DNA from: Adiantum capillus-veneris
Taxonomy: Eukaryota; Streptophyta; Polypodiopsida; Polypodiales; Pteridaceae
DNA: 64,000 bases
Assembly (NCBI GenBank): GCA_014529385.2
Contig: CM043944.1
Coordinates: 60,909,268-60,973,267, forward strand
Direction: 5' to 3'
Positions 33,322 through 45,551 of the stretch are shown piece by piece; the first letter of the stretch is position 1, and every line of letters begins with the position of its first letter. A program made the translations under genes and the position numbers. A model generated the notes under the pieces. The model was not told the origin of the DNA, made no database searches, and worked only from the letters and a program-made list of their open reading frames with translations.

Positions 33322-33945
33322 TGTTGTATGTATGTGGAAGGGATCCTAGGAGAAAGAGCGCACGGATTGATCCAAAGCTTTGCTATCAGGCCAAGAGAAG
33401 TGGTGGCATAGAGGCTTATAGCTAGATGAGTGTTGGGGTGGAGCCTTCACAATTAATTGGGTATACTATAAAATGAGGCATTAATTTATGTGACCTCTAG
33501 GTAGAGCAAAGTCTAAGTGCATATAACGACCATGATATATCCCTTGAGCCTGAGCTTCATACGACTAAGGAGGCCTTACCTATTTTCTAGTATCGAGATA
33601 ATGAATGAGAAGGTACCAAGATAGAGCAAGTGATCGAGCACCTACATGGTTAAATATGTAGAAGTGATTGTATCTAGATTGTTGAGGAAAACGTCGATTG
33701 ATTTCTTGACACTGATAATAGAAGTCAAAGCTAAAATTAAAGGGAAGAAGAAGGTAGAGACACCAACCTACCAAGCAAAGGAGCATCACATATCCATGCG
33801 TGCTTATTTGATTTTGCAGTTTATTTGGGTTTGAAGAGATAGCTTTAGTAAAGTACAACCCCGGGGCGGTCACTTTTTAAAATATGTATCATATCACGTG
33901 AGTTAACCAGAGAGGACTATTATTAGTCCAAAATGTATACTTTAA

Positions 33946-35497
33946 AGTATACATTATTAGAGGGGCTGGAGTTTCTTAAGATTTGTCCTTAAAATTGGTC
34001 TTCAGCTTTGAAATTGCTTTGCAGTTGAAGATACTCCTCCATTCCTTGAGTGAATTATATCTCATGTGTTATGCTTGATACATTAGTTGTGCTTCTATTG
34101 TTGAGAAAATTTTGAATTTTGTTGCGTATTCTTCTTTTCATTACCACTTTTGACAGTCAAGATGGCTATTGATGTTGCTTGTCTGTTTCCTCTTTGGGTA
34201 GTGAACTTTATGATGGATCTGTCCTCTAGTTCCATTGCAATGGGAGTCCTCTATAATATTTCACCAACTTTGAAGCACTATGTGAGGTCCTTATGATTGT
34301 TATTGATAGCTCTCTTGTTGATTTTTTCATTGCTTGTCAGTTGTTTTTGTGTGCTATTCTTTGACTTGCCACCTTGCCATGTATAGTTGAGGCATGTATT
34401 TGTTGCTCTAATTATTTGCCGAGTGATATGGGTAGAAATTCCTTTATTGTTGATGTAGAAGGAATATTCATGAGCGGATAGGGATGAGTGTTTCTAGATT
34501 AGGGTCTAGAACCTAGATGACCAAAAGGCAAAAACCAGGTGGAGAAAAAGTGCCTTTAGTATACGCTCTTATTAGAGTTGATCGGTTGGACTTGAGGTAC
34601 ATGTTCATGCAAGGTGAATGATTGGGAGAAACAAAGGAAGAGTGTCTAATGCAAGTGTAATTATTGGACACTGTATATGCATACAAGAAATTGTTCAAAT
34701 TATAAGAGCATGCAGTGTGAAAGATAGAGTTGATGGGTGCTTCAAGGAACAAATGTAGCACATGTAACAACATCAAAGGATGTCACAAAAGATTTCACGT
34801 TTCCAAGAACGTTTTCGATGTAAAAGATTCTCCACTCATACCTAATTGTGTTCAGTGTGTGAGTGTCTTTTGGACCTCCTCCTTCACTTCACCAGACTTA
34901 AAATACATAGTCTTTGACTCTTATGCTCACATATACCAGCATGAGTGACACAACGTAAATATGTTCAACTCTCCCAGCTTGATCGGTATCTAGAATAGAT
35001 AAGACTATTAGACCACAAAGAATATTACTTAAAGCTTTGGAATCAACACCTCGCTCATTTAGTGGCTTAGCTTCTAGACTCTGACTCGTATGCCATGTAT
35101 TTAATGGCAACTTGGACATACTTGTTCAAGGCCAAAAACCCAATTCCATAGGTTCTAGATATTTAGGCTTTTATCATTGTTAAGGTCTTTGGATGCCACC
35201 ATTTTGTCTAGTAGTTTGGCATACTTTTGCTCCTCTTGATTTTTTTGTCATATGTTGATACTGCTTTGTGAAACAGTTTCTATGGTTGTAGTAGGGACTG
35301 ATGGAGCCTTTTCTTTATCTCCCATGAGAAGTGGTTGTAGATGTTTGTGGGCTCTGTGCGATTGAGTTTTTAATAGAAATTTTGGAAACCATCTTGTTTT
35401 TTATCTCCGTGTGACTTGTTGAACACTAGGCTTTGCATCCATATCTGATGATTACCATTGTAAAAGCCTTGTTTTTGTAGTAGAAGACGAGGTGTTT
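33946..35497 (-). pseudogene. Decayed repeat, inverted relative of 12.5-14.4 kb (left part)
   Basis: Minus-strand text such as KPLNERGVDSKALSNIL and VEHIYVVSLMLVYVSIRVK matches plus-strand text at 13.2-13.4 kb, and the words around TCTAGATTAGGGTCTAGAACC are shared. It is broken by stops throughout. The copia-A element at 35,498 splits it; the rest resumes at 40,442. Family uncertain. Confidence 0.45.
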
Positions 35498-35724
35498 CCT
35501 GGAATTAGGGTTGCAAGAAAACACACACAGGTTGGAGAAGATGAAGGAAGATCAAGGCACACAACAGAGAGTGTATTACTTAGTGTGCAATGGAAAGATA
35601 GATAGCCCTACAATGATGGGCGAATATACAATGCACAAGGGAAAAAACCTCCTAAAGAGGGAAAAAATGCCACAGCGGTCCTAAGTGTGTTAACACACAT
35701 CACTACCATATGTATATGGTAACA
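35498..35724 (-). repeat. Copia-A copy 1, 3' LTR
   Basis: Plus-strand reading TGGAATTAGGGTTGCAAG to ATATGGTAACA. The first bases (TTCCTGG instead of TGTTGG) have changed. Directly inside lies AAATCCCCCCTAGAG; on the minus strand AGGGGGGATT is the polypurine tract. Confidence 0.8.
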
Positions 35725-35839
35725 AATCCCCCCTAGAGTGATGCGGTGAACGAGAGTTTTCACATAGAATAAAGGGAAGTGCCATGCCCTGAGGACATGA
35801 TCAGTTCACAAAGGGGAGTAAGCCCAAAACTTTGCGGAA

Positions 35840-37859
35840 AGTTTTGAACTTCTCACGAGACAATGCCTTTGTGAAAATATCTACAAGGTTGTCTTCTGTT
35901 GGCACATAAGCCAAGCTGGTCGCTCATATTGAGAGCCTCTCCCTAACATAGTGGTATTGCACCTCAATGTGCTTTGTGCGAGCATAAAAAACTGCCAATG
36001 CGCTCTGGTTGTCAGTATAGATAGTGTTGGAACTGTCCTGTCCAACATCCAAATCAACCATAAGGCGTCTCATCCATACACACTCAACCGTATCTGTGAA
36101 GACTGCCCTGTACTCACCCTCACAACTAGAAGTGGCCACAGTAGTTGCTTCTTCCTCAACCATGATATGCATGAGCTGCCAAGCATGAAACAAAAACCAC
36201 TTACGGACACTCGTGTGTCAAAACAACCAGCCCAATCTGAGTCCATGTAAGTCTAGCGGCAATGATCTCCCCTTGGGATAAAACAAGCCAAGATGTAAGG
36301 TGCCACTTAAGTAGTAGAAAATCCTCAGCCTGCCAATGCTTGGACCTTGGGCTATGCATAAATCTACTGACCTGTGAGACTGCAAACTGAATATCCGGCC
36401 TTGCATTGCATAGATAAATGAGGCATCCAACAACAGTTTGGTAAAGAGTGACATCTGCATGATCACCAACATCATGAAGACTCAATTTCAAACCTTTTTC
36501 CATGGGAGTGGCAATAGGTTTGCAATCCTCAAGTCCAAACTTACATAGCAATGTCTCTATATAACTTTTCTCACACAAGGCAATACCACCATCACACTGC
36601 TTAAACCGTATACCCAAGTAATGATGCAACAGCCCCAAATCTTTTATCTTGAAAGTAGCATTCAAATCAGCCTTAAATTCAGCAATATGTCTCTCATTTG
36701 GTTCAGTGATCAGCAAATCATCGACATAAAGAACCACAATGAGAAGTACATCACCCTCACGGTTTACATATAATGTGCTTTCTGTTGGACTGTTACAAAA
36801 GCCTCCTTTGACCAAATGAGTGTCAGCTTTCTCATACCAAGTACGAAGAGATTGCTTCAACCCATACAAAGCCTTCTTACATCTACACAGTTTGTCCTCT
36901 TGTCCTTTTATGACAAAACCGCGAGGCTGCGTTACATAAACTTCCTCAAATATGTCACCATTCAAGAAAATAGTAACAATGTCTGATTGATGTACATCCC
37001 AACCAAAATGAGCTACCAATGCACATAGAAAATGCACAGTAGTCATACGACAAGTGGGAGCAAAAGTCTCTTCATAATCTATGCCTTTTTGCTGTGCATA
37101 ACTCTTTGCAACAAGTCGAGCCTTATAGCGATCTATCTCACCATCCAGCTTGTGTTTCAACTTGTAAACCCACTTCATACCAATGGCCTTTTTGTCAGGA
37201 GGCAAATCACATAAAGTGCATGTGTCATTTTCTATAAGTGCATCATATTCTGATTGCATGACAACCATCCAGTTTTTTGAATTTTGTGCTTCATCAAAAG
37301 ATAGAGGTTCCTCAACATCATGTAAGCTAGACACAACCAAAGCATAACAATTTGATGCATAAGATGCATGGCGAGAGCCTGAATGAGTGCGACTAGAAAA
37401 AGGTGCATTCAATTTATTGTCACGCAATGTATGCACCAACCATTTTGGCATACCTCTAGCTTGCTCATTTTCAGCCCTTTCCTCATCAAGTACATCATGT
37501 ACATCTACATCAATAATAGGCTGATCTGTAACATTTTCAGAAACCTCCATAGGTTGTACATTTGCCTCATTGGAATTTACATTCAAACTTTCACCACTGA
37601 AAAGAGGCAACAAAGTGTCATAAATGTCCTGTGAGCTTACATTACTATCTCTAGTACATGACAGCAAGGGCTGAATAGAATCTTCCACAAACACAACATC
37701 CCATGAAACTAGAATACACTTTTTTTGTGGATAATACAACATGTAACCATTTCTTTTAGCACTATAACCAACAAAAATACATTTGACAGCCTTATCATCC
37801 AATTTTCTGTGCTGTATTTGTGGCACCAAAGCATATGCCAAATAGCCGAAAACACGCAT
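35840..37859 (-). pseudogene. Copia-A copy 1: integrase end, reverse transcriptase and RNase H
   Basis: The 552-codon open part (37,859-36,201) starts in the integrase C-terminal region (MRVFGYLAYALVPQ, KCIFVGYSAKRNGYMLYYP) and runs into reverse transcriptase. RT text: WVYKLKHKLDGEIDRYKARL, QKGIDYEETFAPTCRMTTV, KKALYGLKQSLRTWYEK and the active site LYVDDLLI (both Asp kept). RNase H begins, then an indel near 36,300 shifts the frame (HWQAEDFLLL). The rest reads in another frame ([39 protein letters not shown]) to about 35,840. Not functional because of these breaks and the upstream stop. Confidence 0.85.
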
Positions 37860-38602
37860 GTGCTCAATAGAAGGCTTTCTATCATGCCATGCTTCATATG
37901 GAGTAATAGACTAAAAATCTTTTGTACGACATCTATTTAGTACATAAGTGGCACACATGATGGCCTCAAGCCAAAACGAATGCGGCAAAGCTTGACTTTT
38001 GACCATACATCGTGCCATTTTCGTAAGTGACCTATTTTTCCTCTCAGTAACACCATTTTGTTGAGGTGTATAAGGCACTATACATTGGTGTTTTATCCCA
38101 CGACTAGCCAGAAATGCAGTAAATTCTTGAGACATATACTCCCCCCTTGATTGAAAGGGAGGGTGCCCATAGTACATGTCGAGACTTTTTCAGCCATAGC
38201 TAGAAATTGTTTGAAGCACATAAAAACTTTGGACTTTACTTTAAGAGGATACACACTCTATGCATGCTTGGAGTAATCATCAATGAAAGTCACAAAGTAA
38301 AGGTAATTGCCCAAGGACGGAGTTTGCATGGTCCCACAAACATCACTATGCACAAGCTGTAACTTGCATGTGGCCCTAATTGAACCATCCTTTGGAAACT
38401 TTGAACGCTGCATCTTATCCAAAATACAACCTTCACAAACATGTTTGACAAGTGCTTCAAGAGGTGGCAAAGAAGAAACTATATCAATTTTTTGCAAACG
38501 CAGCGAACTGGCAAAATTCAGATGACCAAAACGTGCATGCCAAAGTTTTCCATTTGAAATACCTTTGAATCCACAATTGCATTTGCAAAATTCTACCCAC
38601 AC
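37860..38602 (-). pseudogene. Copia-A copy 1: integrase
   Basis: Zinc-binding text LWHARFGHLNFASSLRL ... HVCEGCILDK, then the first catalytic Asp in LVHSDVCGTMQTPS and a TFIDDYSKHA stretch ending in a stop near 38,258. It resumes with GEYMSQEFTAFLASRGIKHQ and PYTPQQNGVTERKNRS (catalytic Glu kept). Where the second Asp should stand (S-D-R-G-G-E-Y in the family) the text reads QSRGEY, so that Asp seems deleted. A TAG at about 37,911 follows RTKDF where the family has Gln. Confidence 0.75.
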
Positions 38603-38683
38603 TTGTCATACAAAGTGAGCTTATACAACCCACGACATAAAATGCCAGATGCAACAATTTCATCAACCAAAACTGAGATATTG

Positions 38684-39856
38684 TCATTTGCAGTAGTAAG
38701 CACAATCTTTTCCACTCCCTGAATCGGATAAGAGGCATTGTTGGCACAAGTAACCGAATTCCCATGAGGGACGAATCTGCAGCAACTGACATGCATGCAT
38801 CATGGACACAGTAGGATTATAGGTACACTCTGCACCAAAAGCCCATTCTACATCAACGTCAACATCACAGTCTCCTTTCACAGAAGACTCAATAATATTT
38901 GCATTTGTAGTGGAACCAGCATTTGCAGTGGAACCACCCTCTTTCTCTTTGGCCTTCAACTTAGGACACTGCTTGATCAAGTGATCATTAGCTTTACAAT
39001 AATGGCAACACATATTCTTTTTTCCCTTATCACCAAAATTTCTAGACGAATTGCGGCCAACAAGAGCATTAGGAACAAGTGATTTCTCCTCGCAGAAGAA
39101 CCATGAGAAGTGGCTGCATTACTGTTACCACCTTTTCTTTGAGCATCAATAAAAGCCTGTTCAACTGTACGCTGTCTTGTCTTGTTTTTTCTGGAAAGAG
39201 ACTCTTGCAACATCAATTTTCATAATGCATCAAACTTGGCAGCTTAGGATTTCCTTGGGTCATAAGTCTCCAAGTACTAGCAAAAGTCTGGTAAGAATTT
39301 GACAAGGCAGCAATAACACTCTACACAAGGAAACTGTTTGAAATGACTTCACCTACACAAATAAGTTCCTCATTGATATCCTTGACACCAGCACGGAAAA
39401 GGTCCATATCATCTTCCTCATGCCTAATCTTCGATTCCAGCTCTTTACGCAACAATGCAATTTTAGCCACATTGCGACTTGCATAAAGACCAGCCAAAAT
39501 ATCCCAAGCCTATTTGACAAATTTCGCTGAACAAATGTGGGGAGTAGTAGTGCACTTCATAGAAAACACAATCAATGCATGAGCATGTGCATATTTTACA
39601 TCCCATCAGCGAGCTTGCTCAACTGTAGGCAAAACAACTCTAACAACACCAATCCTTGCAACAAGACCTGCAACATCCTCAACATCGCCTACATCCTCAG
39701 AACCAGGACGTACATCAATGCCCTGCGCAGTATTCTAGATACCCTTTGACACAAAAACATGTTGCATCATGTAAGCCCACATAGGGTAAGTGTCCCCATC
39801 CAATCTGTCCTCAGTATTGCAAACATCTTGAACACATTTGTGTTGTTTTCAGCCAT
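38684..39856 (-). pseudogene. Copia-A copy 1: gag and protease start
   Basis: Starts MAENNTNVFKMFA at 39,856 and, after a frameshift, reads DGDTYPMWAYMMQHVFVSKG, the usual copia gag opening. Then ELESKIRHEEDDMDLFRAGV, QAFIDAQRKGGNSNAATSH and a zinc knuckle CCHYCKANDHLIKQCPKL (C-x2-C-x4-H-x4-C). The protease follows but is frameshifted near 38,800. Several stops interrupt gag. Confidence 0.7.
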
Positions 39857-40200
39857 GGTGAATGCCTGCACTTGATGTGAAAAGTGCCCAAAAGAGGAGA
39901 AACAAAGTGGGAATAATAGGTTCTATATAGCACAAACCGTGGAAGACTGTAAGGGACCTGTTATGCAGGAAATGACACTGACAAAAATTCTTCACAAAAT
40001 GACAAAATAATCTGTGCAGTACTACATGTAGTGGAAACGGAGGCCGAAATGAGTCCGAATAAAAAAATTGAGCAAATTAAGCTCTCCGAGCTTATCCAAA
40101 AAAATTTGTCGACCTGCAAACGCTTGCTAAAGCTCACAAAAATCGAAAAAAGTGGCGTTTGCTGGAGCTGTTGGCGACTAAGCACGGGAGGATACAACCT

Positions 40201-40212
40201 GCTCTGATACCA
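40201..40212 (-). other. Primer binding site of copia-A copy 1
   Basis: The minus strand reads TGGTATCAGAGC two bases inside the 5' LTR. It is the standard plant copia site matching the 3' end of initiator-Met tRNA. Confidence 0.85.
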
Positions 40213-40214
40213 AT

Positions 40215-40441
40215 TGTTGGAATTAGGGTTGCAAGAAAACACACAAAGATTGGAGAAGATGAAGGAACTCAAGGTACACAATAGAGAGTGTATTACTTAG
40301 TGTGAAATGGAAAGATAGATAGCCCTAGAATGATGGGCATATATACAATGCACGTGGAAAAAAATCTCCTAAAGAGGGAAAAAATACCCCGACGGTCCTA
40401 AGTGTGTTCACACACGTCACTACCACATGTATATGGGAACA
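40215..40441 (-). repeat. Copia-A copy 1, 5' LTR
   Basis: 227 bp, TGTTGGAATTAGGG to TATGGGAACA, the same length as the other LTR of this element but with several substitutions, so the insertion is not very recent. Confidence 0.85.
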
Positions 40442-41100
40442 ATACCACCCTTTGTTGTAATTGGATTCTATTGATTGGTGGAGCTAATAGATCCATATTT
40501 GATGATTCTATTGATTGGTGGAGCTAATAGATCCATAGAAGACGAGGTATCACCCTTGGTTGTAATTGGCTTCTATTGGCTAGTGGAGCCTTGTGCTACA
40601 TGATTGATCTTAGTTTTTCCTTGTTGTGTTACTAATTTTGGTAACCATATTTGAGAGTTACCTTCATAGAATCCTTGTGCTTCAAGTAGCTTGATTGGAA
40701 TCATATGTTGCTTCACATGTCTTTGTTGGGTAGCTTGGTAGAAGTCTGACTTTGGTACCCATACTTGTTCCATTGCTTGTTTTTTTGAAGGTATTTTCTT
40801 TTGCATTTTGTGGTTGTTCTTTCTCTAGATTGTAATGTTTTTCTTTTGTTGATAGCTAGGATTTCTCTTTGTAAAATTTTTGTCTTGGGTCAAGAAGATC
40901 CATGCTATTACCTTAGGCCTTTTGTCCCAAACATTAGTGTTCCCTTGAAAGTAGCCTTGAGCAGTGGTTTGCTCATTTGATGGTATGCTCATTTGATGGT
41001 ACTCACCCTATTATCTTTGGTTGTTGAGGTTGAGTTTGTGTTTGATGTATCCAAATTGAATTGATCTTTAGATACTAACACTTGGTTGATTCTTTTAGGC
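40442..41100 (-). pseudogene. Decayed W-x-P-K repeat, right part
   Basis: Minus-strand text EQVWVPKSDFYQATQQRHVK and NSQIWLPKLVTQQGKTK matches the plus strand near 12,540-12,700. A roughly 40-bp direct duplication (TCTATTGATTGGTGGAGCTAATAG twice) lies at about 40,466-40,540. This is the continuation of 33,946-35,497 on the other side of the copia-A insertion. Confidence 0.5.
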
Positions 41101-44100
41101 TTTTTTGGAGGCTTTGTTGAGATGAAAACTTTGGTCGATAAACTTTCTGCTTGGGTTTTTATTGCATTTTCAATGGTTTGGCTTTTGATGTAGAGGTGTG
41201 TATGAAGTTTGATGGAGACTCGTTGAATATAAAGATGACTTGCGAGATTGATCTGCTTTAGTGTTTGCTTTAGCTTTATCTTCTTTTGCTATAGTTGGTT
41301 GTTTCATTTTTTCATGGATTTGAGATGATTCTGTTGTTGTTGTTGTTGAAGCTTTGTGTTGTTGACAAAAGAAGATGTTCAACCAACTTTTTTCAGGATC
41401 AGACTCTTTTTTATGTGATGGGAGTAGATTATGTAGTAGAAAGTGTCCTTGAACTTCCCTGTACTTTACTTGAGTAAGGATTCTGCCATGCCAAAGCTAG
41501 AAATTGGCATTTTAAAACTTGTGTACACTATTTCTTCTACCACTTTGATTGGTGGGTTTCCAATTAATATACAAGTGCCATAAGACATTAGATTCTTTGT
41601 AGCATAAGGATCTCTCACATTTGAATATGTAATTTTGAGTCCTATTTCTCCATATATGTTGAATTTGATCACTACAAGAGACAAACAATCCTTTGCCTCA
41701 TCCTTGTTCTTCTCTTTATCTTGAGCTTGTTGAACATCTGATGTGAAACTTGGAAACATTGCTTCTTTATTTGCTTTTAGTTGTGTATTTTTTGGACTCG
41801 GCTTCTTTGAAACAAATGTTGTTGATTATTAAGGTATGTCAATGATGACATATTATTATGGTTTCTTTCCTTCCTTTGTTTGCACTTCTGCATCATGATT
41901 CATGACATAGTTTTTTGTCTCATCTTTTTAGATTTTATACTCATAATTTTTACTAGCTTCCTTCAACATCTTTATCATAAAATAGAGAGCTATTTCATAG
42001 CCCTTCCAATCACAAAACTTTTAGGTGTTGTTTCATTTGCATGCACATCTAGAGCGTCAATATTTGTTCCCATAAAAATGGATCAAATAAATCCTCAAGA
42101 AATGGTTCTAGGATGTAATATTTGTCTTCTACTCGTCTCTCTAAGATACAATCTTCTCTTGCCAAACTCTCATACTCGGAAGTTCCACACATCCAAAGGT
42201 GTGGTTTAGTCTGTAGTAATGCAGGATGTCTTGTTTATTTATGATTTATGAATCAAAATCCTCAATAGGTGTCTTCATGAAATCTCTATAGCTATGGTGT
42301 TTCAATTGATCCTTGTTTTATAAGCTCTATGTACCTCAAGTAGATGTGGTTGTAGCTCCAATCTTGTACTATTTGAAGTTGTCTCATGAATGGACATCCC
42401 AAAATGATATCAAAATGTTTATAATCTTTCATGCAAGAGGTTATTGTAATTTGTTGCAACATACCTATAGGTCTCTCTACATAACCATCTGCAAGAGTTG
42501 TAGTTTCATTCTGGGTTTTTTAAGAGACAGTTTTTTCCATTTTTCCCAAAAAAAAAAATGGTGGCTATGGCTACTCCAGACCCCACTATCAAGTATGGCC
42601 ATTGTTTTTACTCCTTTGTGCTCCACTGGTAAAGTGGTGTTTCCTTCATTCCTTCACAATTATCTCCCACTTTGTTTACAGGTACTAGATTTTCCTTAGG
42701 TTTCTCTTGTATTATTTACCCATTTGATCATTTAAGGAAATATCTTGAAGAAGAATTTTCAATCCCATATTCTCTAGATTTTTATCGACTTCTCTCCATA
42801 GAATTTCCAACAACTCTAAGAGAGTAATCATGTATTATTTAGGAGTCGACATTAGTTTATGTAGGATTTTTGTGTCCATCATCTTTGGAATTGACTTCCA
42901 TTGTGAGGTCATTATCCTTACCTCCAATTTTGTCTTGCGTCCTCCTATGAATGAAGGTAAATTTTTCAACGTTTGAAGTTTTCTCTCCATAGATGCTTTT
43001 ATCCTTACATCATCATATAGAGATTGTATGTCTCTTGGGTAAAACTCGTTGATCTTTGGGATAGGTGTAGACTTGAACGTTGCACTTCCATCCTTCTTAT
43101 TCCTTATCATTTTTCATAACTCGCTTGGACGTGGATCCTCTACCTCTGGGATAGGTACCATAAATTCTGATCTTGTATCATCAGTGGTGTTGGACACTAC
43201 TCATTCTTCTCTCGAATCTCCAAGTTATCGACTTTTTGCGATGTAGTTTTTTCTTCCATATCCTTTTGTGGTTGTGGTTCTTGTTGTGGTTCAATATTTG
43301 TTTGGAGGATACATTTCAACAATCTTTGCCTTTGGAGTTTCAAATTCAACTCTTTGTTGTTTTATTTTAAGCGGTGGGCAAGATAGTCAATATTCCATTA
43401 ATGCACATGCATAAGTCATCCATCATTGCTCTAGAGTTTGGTTGGTCTTTAATATAGCCTCAAATGCTTGCAACATAGTGTCCAAATGCTCCAAGATGTT
43501 GTCTACCAACAATGATCCTCTGAATGACATCTTAGATGATTTTTCCTTCTCTATTTGTTTCCTATTTTCCTTTTCTTGTTTCAACTGATTTTGGGTTTAA
43601 TGAAGCTCGATTTCTAAGGTGATTTTCTCTTTCATCCTTTTTTATTTCATTTTGTTTCGTTTAGCCTTCCAAGCTTTTATTTTATTCCTCATTGATAAGC
43701 TATCAATGTCTGTTTAAAGAGACAAATTTATGTTCCTCCTCGACGAGCTCCTTGACAAGTTTGTCTTTGACAGCTTCCTGAGCTCAAACTCTTGTAACCA
43801 CGTTTATATAATTGTAGGCTCATCTTGTGATCCACTTGAGCATGGCATAATCCAATGATACTCATTGTCTCTTTCCCCTTGTTATCAAGATTTTAGGGTG
43901 GAGAGTCCAGAAGAACATGAGTAATTGCACATTCATCATAGAATCCAAAAATCTCTTTACATTCACCCTTATGGAAATTATTTGTCCAATGATCACCTCC
44001 TTGTTCGTAGCACTAAATTGTCTATTGGGATCCTTGTGGAGTCTCTATTAGCTATCTTGACGTGGAAGGATAACCTCTAGATTTATAGTTTGGGTTCGCT

Positions 44101-45400
44101 ATGAACATCAGTGTGTTCTCGTCCATCATATAATGATTTTTTGATGGTTGTGTAACATATGATGGTTGTGAAATTAATTCTAAACTCTGCCATGAAGGAT
44201 AGGTATCTCTAGTATAAGAGCTACTCCCTGGCGTCATTTCGTAGGTATCTCTAGGCTTGTCGTACTACAAAGAAGTCATCACCAATGTTGGGCTCTCATG
44301 TGGTTCAGATGGTTAAGTGTATCTGACTACTACTCTACTTTTGTTCAGACAACGTGGTTGTTTCCCTAGCATACATTGCGGTCTTGGTTGAGTGCTAAAC
44401 CATGGGTGGGATGATCCTCTACAATTGTCACATCTCCTCATTTGTTGTTCTCATACATTTGAGTTATGTCTATAGACTTGGTTTATTCTTCTCACCACTT
44501 CTTCAACCATCTGATCAATTTTTGACATGGTAGTAGTTTGAATACCCATCTTAGTTGTGGATTCTCTCATAGTAGAAGAGGCACTATTAGTTGCAATTTT
44601 TACATCTTCTATCACCTCTCTGTAGGCCTTACAATTGTCAACTAGATATAAAACTTCTCTAGTGACTTACTCAAACATTGTGCACGCTTTCAAATGCAAG
44701 TCCTTCTTGAGAGTCGTGCTCCTCAAGCCCTTTATGAAGAGAACTGATAATCTTTCATTATGTGGTAACTCTATCACAAGATGCATCTCTATATATTGTT
44801 TGAAGCAAAGCAAATATTCCTTCACTTTCTCATTCTCTTTTTTCTTGAAAGCATAGATCTCTCACACTGTGTTGTGCTTGATCCCCCTTTTAGAGAACTC
44901 ATCTGCAAACTCTTGCAAGAGTTGTTCAAGGTTTGAAAAATCCTCTATGTTCAATGGCTAAAACCGAGTCAACACTATCCCTTCCAAAGTGAAACCAAAT
45001 CCCGCACATTGTGTATGAAAATTAAATACTTTTTCAACCCTTAACACTTGTTTAAATAGTGACACATGTGCATATAGATCCCTTGACCAATTTTACTTTG
45101 TCTTTTTGACACATTTGGCCACTTGAGATGGTCTCGTTGTTTCTGGTTCAATCTTCAATCTGACCAATTTGGGGTCTCTTGCAGAAATGTTTCTTGCTCT
45201 CTCTTCTCATTTTGGAGAAAATCTTGGTGGAATCCTCTCTAATATATTCTTTGGCATCATTTTTGGAGATCCATGTCCAAATTATGGTCCTATTGACCCC
45301 CTAGAATTAGTCTCTAAAACATGATTATATTAAAGAGAATCGTTGAATCCGGTTCTTCCCATAGATTGAATCTAAACTCCTTGTGTTTTGGTCTCAACGA
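41101..45400 (-). pseudogene. Gag-retropepsin relic of an LTR retroelement
   Basis: On the minus strand from about 45,300 the text is gag-like: GFGFTLEGIVLTRF, LLQEFADEFSKRGIKHNTV, ENEKVKEYLLCFKQYIEMHL and LSVLFIKGLRSTTLKKDLHL, the layout of a retrotransposon gag core. A region with MSKIDQMVEEVVRRINQVY and CDNCRGSSHPWF follows near 44,430. Further on lies a retropepsin: MAILDSG near 42,590, a frameshift, then MKLQL, VERPIGMLQQITIT and DIILGCPFMRQLQIVQDW near 42,400, followed by NHIYLRYIE. Stops and frameshifts are frequent. No RT or integrase is visible. Fragments at 42,835-43,110 and 41,466-41,759 belong to linker regions I cannot name. I infer a Ty3-like element. Confidence 0.5.
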
Positions 45401-45551
45401 TCATTGGTGCACTCATACTTAGCTGAAAGTATGTAGAGACTGGAGTACCCTTGTATATATATCGTTCAAGGTCAATTTGAGCAAGAAGTCCGTACTCTCG
45501 TCCATACTTATCTACCATCAAAACTTGCACTCCTTGGGCATCTGTAAACAT

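Larger units (their letters stand above)
27480..33945 (+). repeat. Segmental duplication, copy B (PPR locus, LINE-interrupted)
   Basis: Counterpart of 850-5,165: leader 27,480-27,626, LINE 27,642-30,840, coding region 30,843-32,298, and downstream flank to GACTATTATTAGTCCAAAAT near 33,930. From 32,299 to 33,945 there is no gene, only this flank. Compared with copy A it lacks the 92-bp duplication and the long TA tract. Confidence 0.75.
35498..40441 (-). mobile_element. Complete but inactive Ty1/copia element (copia-A copy 1)
   Basis: Two 227-bp LTRs (35,498-35,724 and 40,215-40,441) enclose, on the minus strand, a primer site, gag, integrase, reverse transcriptase and RNase H, in copia order. 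Total about 4.9 kb. The paralogous sequence at 12.7-12.85 kb runs through uninterrupted, which marks the insertion. I could not read a clean target duplication: the left flank is GAGGTGTTTCC and the right flank is ATACCACCCTT, where the paralogue suggests GAGGTATCACCC. Related copies: 54,474-62,527 (interrupted) and several LTRs near 5-12 kb. Confidence 0.85.
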
